DNA of 64,000 nucleotides from Streptomyces cacaoi (lineage in GTDB: Bacteria > Actinomycetota > Actinomycetes > Streptomycetales > Streptomycetaceae). Both the position numbers and the translations under genes were made by a program. The notes under the pieces are model-generated. The model did no database searches and was not told the DNA's origin. It saw nothing but the letters and a program-made list of their open reading frames with translations. Where the stretch lies: NCBI RefSeq assembly GCF_006539165.1, contig NZ_BJMM01000006.1:289870-353869 (forward strand), in the 5' to 3' direction. Numbering within the stretch: position 1 is the stretch's first letter; each line of letters begins with the position of its first letter. This document shows positions 1 to 8,716 of the stretch, in pieces.

Positions 1-1
1 C

Positions 2-670
2 GTCGTGGTGCCGCCGAACCCGGGCACCCTGTGCGCCCTGGGCCTGCTCGTCACCGACATCCGCGCCGAGTTCCCCCGCGCCGTGCTGGAAGAGGCGGAC
101 GAGCACGACCCCGGGAAGCTGGACGAGGCGCTGCGCGAGGCCCACGAGTCCGCACGCGGCTGGCTGGCGGCCGAGGCCCCGCCGGGCGCGGAGACGAGGA
201 TCACCGGGGAGGCCCGGATGCGCTACGCGCGGCAGAACTTCGAGCTGTCGGTGCCGCTGCCGCGGCAGGCGATCGACACCGCACGCTTCGGCCCCGGCGC
301 CGTCGCCGAGATGGTCGCCGCCTTCCACGAACAGCACACGAAGAGCTACGGCTTCGCACACGCCGACGCGCGGGTGCAGATCGTCGAGATCCAGCTGACC
401 GCCGCCGCGCTCGTCGACAAACCGGAACTGCCCTCCATAGCAGCGGGATCCGACCCCCGCGAAGCGCTGGTGGACCGCCGCCAGGTCGACTTCGACGAGA
501 CCGGTCCGCTCGACACCCCCGTCTACGAACGCGCGGGGCTGCGTGCCGGAACCCGGCTGCCGGGCCCGGCCATCGTCGAACAGCTCGACACCACGACGGT
601 CATCACACCCGACGCGACCGCGCTCGTCGACGCGTACGGCAACCTCGTCATCGAAGTGGAGCAGCGTTGA
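2..670 (+). CDS. Hydantoinase/oxoprolinase subunit A, C-terminal part (partial)
   Basis: The reading frame is open from the first bases of the window, so this is the C-terminal ~220 residues of a longer protein whose start lies to the left. It matches the end of HyuA/5-oxoprolinase-type ATP-dependent amidohydrolases: an early PPNPGTLCALGLL stretch, the HEQHTKSYGFAHAD segment, and the VYERAGLRAGTRLPGPAIVEQLDTTTVI block that ends most family members. The family hydrolyses hydantoins, oxoproline or related cyclic amides together with a B subunit. The stop overlaps the TTG start of the downstream HyuB gene by 3 nt, as expected for a two-subunit enzyme. The substrate cannot be told from sequence. 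Confidence 0.88.
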   Translation, partial: VVVPPNPGTLCALGLLVTDIRAEFPRAVLEEADEHDPGKLDEALREAHESARGWLAAEAPPGAETRITGEARMRYARQNFELSVPLPRQAIDTARFGPGAVAEMVAAFHEQHTKSYGFAHADARVQIVEIQLTAAALVDKPELPSIAAGSDPREALVDRRQVDFDETGPLDTPVYERAGLRAGTRLPGPAIVEQLDTTTVITPDATALVDAYGNLVIEVEQR

Positions 671-2391
671 GGAATCAGACGCACACCCCCGACCCCATCA
701 CGGTGCAGGTCATCGGCGCGTCCCTGGTGACGATCGCGGAGGAGATGGGCGCCGTGCTGCGCAGGGCGAGCTACTCGACCAACATCAAGGAGCGCTCCGA
801 CTGCTCCACCGCGCTGTTCGACGCGCAGGGCAAACTGGTGGCGCAGGCCGAGAACATGCCCATCCACATGGGCTCGATGACCGGCCTGATCGACGCACTG
901 CTCGCCTCCGAGCTGACCGTGCGGCCCGGAGACGTCTTCCTCACCAACGACCCGTACCGCGGCGGCGGTACCCATCTGCCCGACCTCACGATGGTCAAGC
1001 CCGTCTTCGTGGACGGCGAACTGGTCGGCTACAGCGCCAACATCGCCCACCACTCCGACATCGGCGGCCGGGTCCCCGGCAGCAACGCGGGCGACTCCGA
1101 CTCCCTTTTCCAGGAAGGGCTGCGCATACCCCTGGTCAGGTTCGCCACGGCCGACGGCATCGAACAGGCCCCGCTCGCCTTCGTCGAACTCAACTCGCGG
1201 CTGCCGCACGAGCGTCGCGGCGACATGCTCGCGCAGCTGGCGTCCGTGGAAGTGGGCGAGCGGCAGCTGTGCGAGGTGCACCGGCGCCACGGCACCCCGA
1301 CGGTGCGCGCGGCGACCGCGCACCTCCTGGACCACTCCGCGAAACGACTGGCCGCCGCCCTGCGCGAGGTCCCCGACGGCACCTACCACTTCAGCGACCT
1401 GATGGACCCGCCGGAGACCGGAGCCGAGGACGAGGGCGGAGCCGCCGGAGCCGAAGGCACCAGGATCGCGGTCGCGGTCACCGTCAGCGGCGACCGCGTC
1501 GCGCTGGACTTCGCCGGGACGGGCCCGCAGGCGGCGGTCGGGATCAACGTGGTGCGCCCGGCGCTGGAAGCGACCGTCTACTACGCGCTGAAGGCCGTCC
1601 TCGACCCCGGAATCCCGCCCAACGGCGGCTTCTTCGACGCGGTCGGCATCACCGCCCCCATGGGCAGCATCGTCAACCCGCGCGAACCCGCGCCCGTCAC
1701 CGCCCGCACGGACACCTGCCAGCGGGTGGCCGACGTCGTCCTCGGCGCGCTGGCCGCCGCCCTGCCCGACCGGGTACCGGCCGCGGGCCACAGCACCGTC
1801 ACCTATGTGACGTTCTCGGGGGAGCACGAGGACGGCTTCTTCGTCTACCCCGAGGTGGTCGCCGGCGGCGGAGGCGCCCGGACCACCAAGGACGGCCTGG
1901 ACGCCGTCCAGGTCCACATCACCAACTCCTCCAACCTGCCCATCGAGGCGCTGGAACAGGAGTACCCGCTCCTCGTCGACACCTACGAGCTGATCCCCGA
2001 CTCCGGCGGCGCCGGCACCCACCGCGGCGGCCTCGGCGTGCGCAGGGACGTACGCGTCCTCGGCGACGGCGCCGAATTCTCCGCGCACGCCGACCGGCAG
2101 ACCACCCGGCCCTGGGGGCTGAGCGGCGGACACGACGGCAGCCCCGGCCGGTTCGTCGTCAACCCGGGTCGGGACGGCGAGCGGCAGCTGCCGGGCGGCA
2201 GGATCTCGGGCGTACGCCTGCGGCAGGACGACGTGCTCAGGGTGGAGAGCCCCGGCAGCGGCGGCTTCGGCGCACCGGCGGACCGCGACCCGGAGCTGGT
2301 GCGCGAGGACCTGCGCAACGGACGCATCACCGAACGTGCGGCACACGATCTCTACGGGCTCGGACGGGCGAGCGAGCCCGGCCGGCAGTGA
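667..2391 (+). CDS. Hydantoinase/oxoprolinase subunit B
   Basis: A 574-residue HyuB-type protein, normal length for the family. It opens with DPITVQVIGASLVTIAEEMGAVL and continues with SDCSTALFDAQGKLVAQAENMPIHMGSM and TNDPYRGGGTHLPD, typical hydantoinase B blocks; the end carries SPGSGGFGAPADRDP. I chose the TTG at 667 because it overlaps the upstream stop (TTGA) and has GGAG five bases upstream; no ATG or GTG lies near the homology start. It should form the heteromeric ATP-dependent amidohydrolase with the preceding subunit. An MFS transporter and an SDR follow in the same direction, suggesting uptake and catabolism of a cyclic amide, although a link to the neighbouring biosynthetic locus cannot be excluded. 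Confidence 0.9.
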   Translation: MRNQTHTPDPITVQVIGASLVTIAEEMGAVLRRASYSTNIKERSDCSTALFDAQGKLVAQAENMPIHMGSMTGLIDALLASELTVRPGDVFLTNDPYRGGGTHLPDLTMVKPVFVDGELVGYSANIAHHSDIGGRVPGSNAGDSDSLFQEGLRIPLVRFATADGIEQAPLAFVELNSRLPHERRGDMLAQLASVEVGERQLCEVHRRHGTPTVRAATAHLLDHSAKRLAAALREVPDGTYHFSDLMDPPETGAEDEGGAAGAEGTRIAVAVTVSGDRVALDFAGTGPQAAVGINVVRPALEATVYYALKAVLDPGIPPNGGFFDAVGITAPMGSIVNPREPAPVTARTDTCQRVADVVLGALAAALPDRVPAAGHSTVTYVTFSGEHEDGFFVYPEVVAGGGGARTTKDGLDAVQVHITNSSNLPIEALEQEYPLLVDTYELIPDSGGAGTHRGGLGVRRDVRVLGDGAEFSAHADRQTTRPWGLSGGHDGSPGRFVVNPGRDGERQLPGGRISGVRLRQDDVLRVESPGSGGFGAPADRDPELVREDLRNGRITERAAHDLYGLGRASEPGRQ

Positions 2392-2408
2392 CCGAACGGA
2401 GTGCAGGC

Positions 2409-3692
2409 ATGACCACCACACCGGCCACCCGGCAACAAGCCCCGGCGCCCGACACCTCCCTGGCCCGCCGCGTGACCTGGGCGACCTGGACGGGCTGGGG
2501 CCTGGACGGCTTCACCAACCAGATGTTCCCCCTGGCGCTCAGCGGGATCATCGCCGCCTTCGGCCTGACGACCGGACAGGGCGGACTGGCCACCTCGGCG
2601 GCGCTCCTCAGCTCGGCCGTCGGCGGCGTCGTCGGCGGCAGACTCGCCGACCGCTTCGGCAGGGTGCAGGTCCTCCTCCTGGTCATCTGCGGATACGCCC
2701 TGTTCACCGGATTGACCGCCACCTCGCAGAACTTCGAGTCCCTCCTGCTGTGGCGCACTCTCGAAGGCTTCTTCTTCGGCGCCGAATGGCCGGTGGGCGC
2801 GGCGCTCATGGCCGAGTACGCCGCACCGGAACGCCGGGGCAGGGCACTGGCGTGGGTGCAGTCCGCGTGGGCCGTCGGCTGGGCGGGCGCGAACCTCTCC
2901 TATCTGCTCAGCCACGCCTGGCTGCCGGACACGGTCGCCTGGCGGGTCATGTTCACCGTCGGCATCCTGCCCGCACTCGTGGCGCTGGTCATCCGGCGCA
3001 GCCTGCGCGACATCCCCCGGACGCGTACCGGGCCCGCCGCCGCGGACGCACCGGCGGCGGACACGGCACCCGAAAAACCTCACAGGAAGGGCGCGTTCGC
3101 CGAACTGTTCTCCCCGGCCCTGCGCAAAGTCACCGTCCTGGGCACGCTGTTCGGCGCGACCGGGCTGGCCAGCACCTACGCGCTCCAGACCTGGATCCCG
3201 CTCTATCTGAAGGACGAGCGCGGGCTCAGCGTCAGCAGTACGGCGCTGTACGTCTGGTTCATGATCGTCGGCAACTGGCTGGGCTATGTGCTCGGCGGCC
3301 GCCTGCACGACCGGATAGGACGCCGCTGGGCCTTCACCGTCTTCTACCTGGGTACCGCGGTGTTCGGCTTCCTGTTCATGGCGATACCCGTGGACGCGCT
3401 CTGGTACAACCTGATGCTCGCACTCGTGGTCGGCTTCTTCATCGCGGCCCAGGCGTCGGGCAAGGGCGCGCTGTTCACCGAGCTGTTCCCGGCACACGCG
3501 CGGGGCACGGGCGCCGGCATCACCTACAACGTGGGCCGCGGCGTCGCGGCGTTCAGCCCCGCACTCATCGGCTGGGCGGCGGCGAGCATCGGACTGGGCA
3601 TGGCCATCGTCACGGTGGTCACGGTCTGCACCGTCCTGACCCTGCTGTTCATCTGGCTCATGCCCGAGACCAGGGGACGGGTCCTGGACTGA
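2409..3692 (+). CDS. MFS transporter (metabolite:proton symporter type)
   Basis: A 427-residue polytopic membrane protein with about twelve hydrophobic segments. The MFS loop motif between helices 2 and 3 reads GGRLADRFGRVQV and its second-half counterpart reads GGRLHDRIGRRWA; the end MPETRGRVLD resembles sugar/metabolite symporters. It begins 17 bp after HyuB, so it is probably cotranscribed and may import the hydantoinase substrate. The start follows a weak purine-rich region. Direction of transport and substrate are inference. Confidence 0.87.
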   Translation: MTTTPATRQQAPAPDTSLARRVTWATWTGWGLDGFTNQMFPLALSGIIAAFGLTTGQGGLATSAALLSSAVGGVVGGRLADRFGRVQVLLLVICGYALFTGLTATSQNFESLLLWRTLEGFFFGAEWPVGAALMAEYAAPERRGRALAWVQSAWAVGWAGANLSYLLSHAWLPDTVAWRVMFTVGILPALVALVIRRSLRDIPRTRTGPAAADAPAADTAPEKPHRKGAFAELFSPALRKVTVLGTLFGATGLASTYALQTWIPLYLKDERGLSVSSTALYVWFMIVGNWLGYVLGGRLHDRIGRRWAFTVFYLGTAVFGFLFMAIPVDALWYNLMLALVVGFFIAAQASGKGALFTELFPAHARGTGAGITYNVGRGVAAFSPALIGWAAASIGLGMAIVTVVTVCTVLTLLFIWLMPETRGRVLD

Positions 3693-3750
3693 CGACGGAG
3701 CCCGGATCGCACCATGGCCGTCCCGGCCCGCCTGTTCCTAAGGTGAGCGG

Positions 3751-4533
3751 ATGACGCGATTCGACGGCTACGGAGTCTTGATCACGGGCGCCGGCCAGGG
3801 CATCGGCGAGGCCACGGCACGGCGTTTCGCGGGGGAGGGCGCCCAGGTGCTCGTCACCGACCGGGACGCGGCCCGGGCACAGCGGGTGGCCGCCGCGATC
3901 CGCGACACCGGCGGCACAGCCGAACCGCACGCCTGCGACGTGACCGACCGTGCCGCCGTGGAAGCGGCGGTCGCCCACGCCGTGGACTCCTTCGGCCGCC
4001 TCGACGTCCTGGTCAACAACGCCTACGCGTGCCACCCGGACCCCGCACGCTTCGAGGACCACGAAGACGCCCCCTGGTACGAGGACTTCGAGGTCACCCT
4101 GCACGGCGCCTACCGCTGCACACGCGCTGCCCTGCCGCACCTGGCAGCGGCCGGCGGCCGGGGAGCCGTCGTCAACATCGGCTCGGTCAACGCCGAACGC
4201 CACTTCGGCGACCACGCCTACAGCGCCGCCAAGGCCGCGCTCGCCTCCCTCACCCGCACCCTCGCCGTCGACTGCGCCCCGCGCGGGGTGCGGGTGAACA
4301 TCGTCGAACCCGGCACGACCCGCACCGGCGCCTGGGACGACCGCGGCCCGGTTCTCGCACGCGTCGCCGCCCACTACCCGTTGGGCCGGGTCGGCGAGCC
4401 GGCGGACATCGCCGCCGCCGTCACCTTCCTCGCCTCGGCGGACGCGGCCTGGATCACCGGAGTGACATTGCCGGTCGACGGGGGCCTGCTGGCGAGCAAC
4501 CTCGCGATGAACCACGCGATGTCAGCGGAGTGA
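3751..4533 (+). CDS. Short-chain dehydrogenase/reductase (SDR)
   Basis: A 260-residue classical SDR. The N-terminal Rossmann motif is TGAGQGIG, followed by the NNAY variant of the NNAG motif, a catalytic serine in NIGSV and the YSAAK catalytic Tyr-Lys pair; the end has the usual VDGG block. The likely reaction is NAD(P)-dependent oxidation or reduction of an alcohol/ketone. It lies 58 bp after the MFS gene with AAGGTGAGCGG upstream of the ATG, probably in the same operon as the hydantoinase genes. It converges with the dioxygenase gene that starts the next locus. Confidence 0.88.
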   Translation: MTRFDGYGVLITGAGQGIGEATARRFAGEGAQVLVTDRDAARAQRVAAAIRDTGGTAEPHACDVTDRAAVEAAVAHAVDSFGRLDVLVNNAYACHPDPARFEDHEDAPWYEDFEVTLHGAYRCTRAALPHLAAAGGRGAVVNIGSVNAERHFGDHAYSAAKAALASLTRTLAVDCAPRGVRVNIVEPGTTRTGAWDDRGPVLARVAAHYPLGRVGEPADIAAAVTFLASADAAWITGVTLPVDGGLLASNLAMNHAMSAE

Positions 4534-4588
4534 GCGCACGTGCACCGGACCGTGCCGGGCCGTGGGAACCCCGTCGCGTCGGCGGACG

Positions 4589-5479
4589 TCACATGCGGGG
4601 CGCGTAGGGGGCGATGCCGATGATGAGGATGCTGCGCTGCCCGCTGTGCGCCCGCCCGGCCAGGCGCACGGGGCCGACGTAGTGGCTGACCCGGTGGTCG
4701 TGCACGGCGTACCCGTCCAGGGGTTCGGTGAGGGTGAAGCGGGCCAGGACGGCGTCGTCGGGAAGGTCCTCCGGCTGCCGGCCGGCGGCCGAGGCCCGGG
4801 CGATGACGTTCTCCCCGCCGGAGATGTCCGCACAGCCGATCAGGTGGGCGAAGGTGAAGGTGGCCGGCGAACCGCCGTCCTGGTGCAGGCAGTTCGGGGA
4901 CGGCACGGCGGCATCGGTGCGGTCGCCGACCGCCAGTTTGATCAGGTGCACACCGACGTAGACGGGCGCGTGGTGCAGTTCCTCCAGCCACAGGGCCTGC
5001 GCCAGATCCGCGCGCATCAGGTCGAGCAGCAGCGCGTTCTCCCGCAGCGCGGCAGGCACGTCGGGGAGCCTGCGCCGCATGTTGGGGTACTCCGGGTTGT
5101 GCTCGTCCTGCCAGTACTCGGTGACCGTGCCGTGTTCCGCGTCGGGGGCACCGGGCACGAAGGACAGCTGATCCGTCCAGGGCAGAAAGACCGCGTGCGA
5201 GTAGCGGCGGAACCGGTTGCTGTCCGGCGCGTAGGGATCCCGCGGCAGCCGCGTGCAGACGTCGGCGATCTGCTGGAGGTCGTCGGTGCGGGCGTCCGGG
5301 TCCACACCGAGCTCCGCGGCGTGGAAGCGTGCGAAGCCCCTGTGCCGCAGGTGGCCGGCCGGCCCGTCGAGGCCGCCGCCGTGCGGGGCACCGGCCGGAG
5401 CCCGGGTGGCCCGGTCACGGGGGACGGTGTGCGGGCGGGGGCCGTCGGCGGCGAGGGACGCCAGGTCGTCGTCTCCCAA
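4589..5479 (-). CDS. Fe(II)/2-oxoglutarate dioxygenase, free-amino-acid hydroxylase-like
   Basis: About 296 residues. The iron ligands are visible: HQDGG supplies the HxD pair and VHDHRVSHYVGPV the distal histidine, followed by RSILIIGI. This arrangement matches the 2OG-Fe_Oxy_2 family, which includes L-isoleucine 4-hydroxylase-type enzymes acting on free amino acids. I placed the start at TTG 5479 because GGAGG lies five bases upstream; the frame stays open further upstream, where the sequence looks non-conserved. The gene is divergent from the HxlR regulator and may supply a hydroxylated amino acid to the pathway. A second member of the family lies at 58676-59581. The substrate is unknown. 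Confidence 0.75.
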   Translation of the reverse strand: MGDDDLASLAADGPRPHTVPRDRATRAPAGAPHGGGLDGPAGHLRHRGFARFHAAELGVDPDARTDDLQQIADVCTRLPRDPYAPDSNRFRRYSHAVFLPWTDQLSFVPGAPDAEHGTVTEYWQDEHNPEYPNMRRRLPDVPAALRENALLLDLMRADLAQALWLEELHHAPVYVGVHLIKLAVGDRTDAAVPSPNCLHQDGGSPATFTFAHLIGCADISGGENVIARASAAGRQPEDLPDDAVLARFTLTEPLDGYAVHDHRVSHYVGPVRLAGRAHSGQRSILIIGIAPYAPRM

Positions 5480-5943
5480 GAGGTCCTCCGTCAAGGATCG
5501 TGCGGAAGGCGCGGACGCGACGCCGCGACGTGCGGTTTCCGGCCGCGCCGCCCCACAGCTTGCCTCCTGCCACACCCGCGGACAACGCCGCCTGCCGGCA
5601 CCGGTCGTTTCCCACCCGGCCGGCCCTGGCACCCCGCCGAACAGCCCGGCACGGTGGGCCGGGGGAGGGGCCGAGGGCCGAGCCGCACCGGCCGTCGCCA
5701 TGCCCCCGTCATAGGGACGTATCCGATGCCCCAGTCATACGACAGATGCTCGGGGGCGCGGGCGGCACCATACTGAACGTCACGGGCGGAACGTACAGAC
5801 ACCGCTGCCTCCCGCACCCCCGCTGTCCCCGGGCCGGAGACGTCCGGGGACGACGCGTGTGACGGTGCCGACGGCGCGGTGCCCATGGCAGAAGCGACGT
5901 GAACCTCTGCGGGCGGTGGAATCCCTTGGGGTATACAGACAGG
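5480..5943. other. Divergent intergenic region, no gene seen
   Basis: This stretch of about 460 bases separates the minus-strand dioxygenase from the plus-strand HxlR gene and must hold both promoters. Open frames through it are uncharacteristic in composition and show no family motif. I could not identify a convincing -35/-10 pair, and the palindrome shared by other promoters in the locus is not present here. Confidence 0.5.
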
Positions 5944-6321
5944 ATGCTTGCTCCCGCGTTGCAGCGGATGGCTGACCGGCCGATTGCCAAGGTCCTGGAC
6001 ACCCTCTCCAGACGCTGGTCGATCCCGGTCATCTACGCGGTGGCCGAAGGGCGTTGCCGGTTCAACGACCTGCACCGCCACCTGGAGGGCATCAACCACA
6101 AGGTCCTCATCGAGACCGTCTACCGGCTCCAGCGGGACGGATACCTGGACGGCCCGCTGACCGCACCGGGCGGGCGGGGCCGAACGGAGGCGCCGCCCTA
6201 CGCACTGACCGGACTGGGCTGGCAGTTGTGGGGACTCATCGAAGACATCGACAAATGGAGCAAGGAACGCGAGCAGTATCTCGTGCGTGCCCCGGCCGAA
6301 TTCGACCGGCTGGCCAGATGA
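5944..6321 (+). CDS. HxlR-family winged-helix transcriptional regulator
   Basis: A 125-residue single-domain regulator. The LDTLSRRWSIPVIYAVAEGRCRFNDLHRHLEGINHKVLIETVYRLQRDGYLD segment (approximate residues 15-65) is the HxlR winged helix, with the typical pattern of a Trp near the start, a small helix-turn-helix and a switch to a wing. I chose ATG 5944, which has ACAGG just upstream; a GTG at 5899 would add 15 residues. It is the only DNA-binding protein at the left end of the locus and is the best candidate for binding the palindromes at 6371-6390, 9895-9910 and 9946-9961. No cysteine-based redox sensor is evident. Confidence 0.85.
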   Translation: MLAPALQRMADRPIAKVLDTLSRRWSIPVIYAVAEGRCRFNDLHRHLEGINHKVLIETVYRLQRDGYLDGPLTAPGGRGRTEAPPYALTGLGWQLWGLIEDIDKWSKEREQYLVRAPAEFDRLAR

Positions 6322-6370
6322 CACCGGAGGGCAGGACGGCCCGGAAAGAAAGCGGGGAAGTCGGGCGGGG

Positions 6371-6390
6371 GACGTACTCCGGAGTACGTC
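6371..6390. promoter_or_regulatory. Perfect 20-bp palindromic operator upstream of the aminotransferase
   Basis: GACGTACTCCGGAGTACGTC is its own reverse complement. The core CGTACTC-CG-GAGTACG (6373-6388) matches two sites near 9900 and 9950. The core ends 3 bp before a candidate -35 box (TTGTGC, 6392-6397), a position typical of an activator binding next to RNA polymerase. Confidence 0.75.
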
Positions 6391-6391
6391 G

Positions 6392-6420
6392 TTGTGCGCC
6401 CGCTGCCGCACGCGTAGCGT
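6392..6420 (+). promoter_or_regulatory. Candidate sigma70-type promoter for the aminotransferase
   Basis: TTGTGC (6392-6397), a 17-bp spacer and TAGCGT (6415-6420) resemble a vegetative Streptomyces promoter. It lies 75 bp before the chosen start codon and directly after the palindrome. Transcription start is inferred, not seen. Confidence 0.5.
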
Positions 6421-6495
6421 TCCAGCGGAATCACTCAGCGAGGCCGATCCGTGCATGTCGCATTTACGGCGGAAGCCGAGGGATGGAGGGTCCGC

Positions 6496-7449
6496 ATGAC
6501 GATGCCGGCTGAACGTCCGGGGCGTGTGATCTGGAGAGACGGTGAATTCATTCCGTGGGACGACGCCGTGGTGCACGTCAATGCCGTGGGACACGCGTCC
6601 GTCTCGGCCGCATTCGAGGGAGTGCACGCCTATTGGAGCCCGACGCGCCGTCAATTGCTCGGATTCCGGCTGCGGGACCACATGCGGCGGCTGGTCGACT
6701 CGCTGCGGCTCGGTTCGCTGCGTCCCTCCTTCGACGCGGACGAACTCACCGCGGCGGCGGCGGGGCTGCTGGCCCGGGTCGGCGCACCGGGCCGGGACGT
6801 CTACCTGCGGCCCTGGGGATTCGCGGCCGGTCTGCACCGTGAGCAGATGGTCCCGGCGGGCACCCGGGCCGAAGTCGTCATCGACAGCTGGGACTTCACC
6901 AGCAAACTGGGGCAGGGACAGACCTGCGCGCTCGCCGTCAGCTCCTGGCCGCGGCTGAACAGCAGCGCCTCGCCCGCCGGGCTGAAGGTCTTCTCCAACT
7001 ACCACAACGGCCGCCTCGGCACGATCGACGCCCGCAGCCGCGGCGCGGACTGGCCCGTGTTCGTCAACGCCAACGGCGAAGTCACCGAGAGCTCGGGCGC
7101 CTGCATCGTGATGGTCGTCGACGGAACGCTGTGCACACCGGATCCGGGCAGCGGCATCCTGGACAGCATCACCCGCAGATCCGTGTTCGAACTCGCCGCC
7201 GAGGCAGGCATTCCGACCCGGACCCGACGCATCGAACGCACCGAGCTGTACCTCGCCGACGAGGTGTTCCTGCTCGGCACGGCGGCGGAGGTCCTGCCCG
7301 TGGTGTCGGTCGACGGCTTCGCCATCGGCGACGGAGCGCAGGCCGGGCCGGTCACGCGGAAGGTCGAATCGCTCTACCACCAGGCCGTGCGCGGCGCCCT
7401 GAGCACACACGAGGCGTGGCTCACCGCGGTCGAACCGGGCAGCGCCTGA
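6496..7449 (+). CDS. Branched-chain-type aminotransferase (PLP fold type IV)
   Basis: A 317-residue class IV aminotransferase. The PLP-binding lysine is in GLKVFSNYHNG, the counterpart of the KAGGNY segment of IlvE; the cofactor-holding glutamate is in VTESSGAC; SGILDSITR, LYLADEVFLLGTAAEV and GPVTRKV are the other family blocks. The family exchanges amino groups between glutamate and hydrophobic 2-oxo acids, or acts as a D-amino acid aminotransferase or lyase. GGAGG six bases before ATG 6496 decides the start over an upstream GTG. It sits alone between HxlR and the converging LigA/LigB genes, with its own operator/promoter, and probably builds or converts an amino acid precursor of the pathway. 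Confidence 0.86.
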   Translation: MTMPAERPGRVIWRDGEFIPWDDAVVHVNAVGHASVSAAFEGVHAYWSPTRRQLLGFRLRDHMRRLVDSLRLGSLRPSFDADELTAAAAGLLARVGAPGRDVYLRPWGFAAGLHREQMVPAGTRAEVVIDSWDFTSKLGQGQTCALAVSSWPRLNSSASPAGLKVFSNYHNGRLGTIDARSRGADWPVFVNANGEVTESSGACIVMVVDGTLCTPDPGSGILDSITRRSVFELAAEAGIPTRTRRIERTELYLADEVFLLGTAAEVLPVVSVDGFAIGDGAQAGPVTRKVESLYHQAVRGALSTHEAWLTAVEPGSA

Positions 7450-7470
7450 CGCACCGTCCGCCCTGATGGC

Positions 7471-7557
7471 CGGCGGCGGCGCCTCCCACCCGGAACGCGC
7501 CGCCGCCGTCGTGCCGCCGAGGGCCGGTTCGCCGGCACCGCCGGGCAGGCACGACGG
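7471..7557. terminator. Bidirectional terminator between convergent genes
   Basis: A 12-bp perfect GC stem (7471-7482 with 7497-7508, 14-nt loop) overlaps a second 10-bp stem (7506-7515 with 7548-7557). The two lie between the aminotransferase stop (7449) and the LigA stop (7570), the expected place for transcripts from both strands to end. No U-run follows, as is usual in Streptomyces. Confidence 0.6.
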
Positions 7558-7569
7558 TGAGGACACGGC

Positions 7570-7848
7570 CTAGGACGGGGGCGGGGCGTCGCGGTCCGCC
7601 GTGATGCGCCGCGCGTACAGCTCCGGCGTCAGGCCCAGCAGCCGGTGTGTGCCCAGGCGTACCAGCAGCACCGGGTGCACGCCCCGGTGGTAGAGGGCGA
7701 GCACGTCGCCGCTCAGCAGCTCCCGGCGCTCCTCCGGCTCCAGATCCAGCAGGGCGAGCTGGCGGCCGGGCTCGGCCCGTAGCGCGGCGAGGTACTCCGG
7801 ATCGTGGGACGCGCGGTAGCACAGCCGGTTGATCTCGTGGACGGACAT
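7570..7848 (-). CDS. LigA-type subunit of extradiol dioxygenase
   Basis: A 92-residue protein of the LigA (protocatechuate 4,5-dioxygenase alpha subunit) type: all-helical, with the LDLEPEERRELLSGDVLALYHRGVHPVLLVRLGTH core. LigA subunits cap the active site of the catalytic LigB subunit, which is encoded immediately upstream in the transcript (39-bp gap). The start has an excellent GGAGGTGA site four bases upstream. The pair should cleave a catechol meta to its hydroxyls; in this context it would tailor or open an aromatic ring of a precursor. Confidence 0.78.
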   Translation of the reverse strand: MSVHEINRLCYRASHDPEYLAALRAEPGRQLALLDLEPEERRELLSGDVLALYHRGVHPVLLVRLGTHRLLGLTPELYARRITADRDAPPPS

Positions 7849-7887
7849 CGGGTCACCTCCGGACCGGTCGTCTGCGGGCCCCGCGCC

Positions 7888-8706
7888 TCACTGCCAGGCC
7901 GCGAAGGCATGCCCCTCGCCCTCGCGGTGGTCCATGACCGACACCGACAGGTCCCGGCAGATCTCGGCCATCACGATCCACGGCAGGATCTCCCCGGACA
8001 CGCTCCCCGCGGCGGCGATCTGCTCCGCCGTCGCCTCCTGTGACAGCCGGTCCAGGCGGCCGTGGCGCAGATGGGAGACCGCCGTGGCGGCCCACTCCGG
8101 CGCCGGGACGCCGTACATCCGGTCGGGATCGATCCGCGGCGAGCCCACGTCGAGGGAGAAGCTGCCGCTGGCCACCACGGCGACCCGGCGGGCCGGGAGA
8201 TCCTCCAGCGCGCGCCGGACGGCGGCTCCCAGGCGGCGGCAGCGGTGCGCGGTCGGCAGCGGACCGACCATGCCGTTGATGTACACGGGCACGATGGGCA
8301 CGCCGTGCGGGTTGAGGAAGTGCAGCGGGACGACGATCGAGTGGTCCACCGTGGCCGCACGCGAGAGCACCGGGTCGAACTCCTGGAGGACCAGCCGTTC
8401 GTGCAGCTGTGCACCGAGCTTCCCGGCCACCCTCAGCTCCACCGCGGACACGCCCGGAACCTCGTCGTTGGGGCCGCGTACGCGATCGGCGCCGACGACG
8501 GCGAACGTGGGCCAGGCGTCGAGGAAGAAGGTGTTGATGTGGTCGCAGCTGAGGATCACGACCACATCCGCGTCGCTCCCCGCCACCACCGTCTCCACGG
8601 CGCGGTAACGGGCGGCGATGTCGTGGCCCTGCTCCGTACCGCCGCGGGCCAGCGCGGGGAAGACCGGGGTGTGCGGCACACCGGCCGCCGCAACGATCTG
8701 CGCCAT
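7888..8706 (-). CDS. LigB-type class III extradiol ring-cleavage dioxygenase
   Basis: A 272-residue LigB-family protein. The iron ligands are probably the histidine of GVPHTPVFP near residue 12 and the histidine of SCDHINTFF near residue 60; the VDHSIVVPLHFLNPH segment near residue 135 carries the catalytic histidine region. These enzymes use Fe(II) and O2 to open catechols. It is followed 39 bp later by the small LigA subunit and begins 10 bp after the Gfo/Idh/MocA gene, so the three form a minus-strand operon (9805 to 7570). The aromatic substrate is unknown. Confidence 0.85.
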   Translation of the reverse strand: MAQIVAAAGVPHTPVFPALARGGTEQGHDIAARYRAVETVVAGSDADVVVILSCDHINTFFLDAWPTFAVVGADRVRGPNDEVPGVSAVELRVAGKLGAQLHERLVLQEFDPVLSRAATVDHSIVVPLHFLNPHGVPIVPVYINGMVGPLPTAHRCRRLGAAVRRALEDLPARRVAVVASGSFSLDVGSPRIDPDRMYGVPAPEWAATAVSHLRHGRLDRLSQEATAEQIAAAGSVSGEILPWIVMAEICRDLSVSVMDHREGEGHAFAAWQ

Positions 8707-8716
8707 CGCCGGGCCC

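Noticed and set aside
523..2421. Long minus-strand open frame opposite HyuB
   Set aside because: It mirrors the high-GC codon bias of HyuB, has low-complexity composition and no family motif.
5709..5742. CGTAT ... ATACG inverted pair upstream of the HxlR gene as an operator
   Set aside because: Five-base arms with a long spacer that differ from the shared consensus; likely chance.
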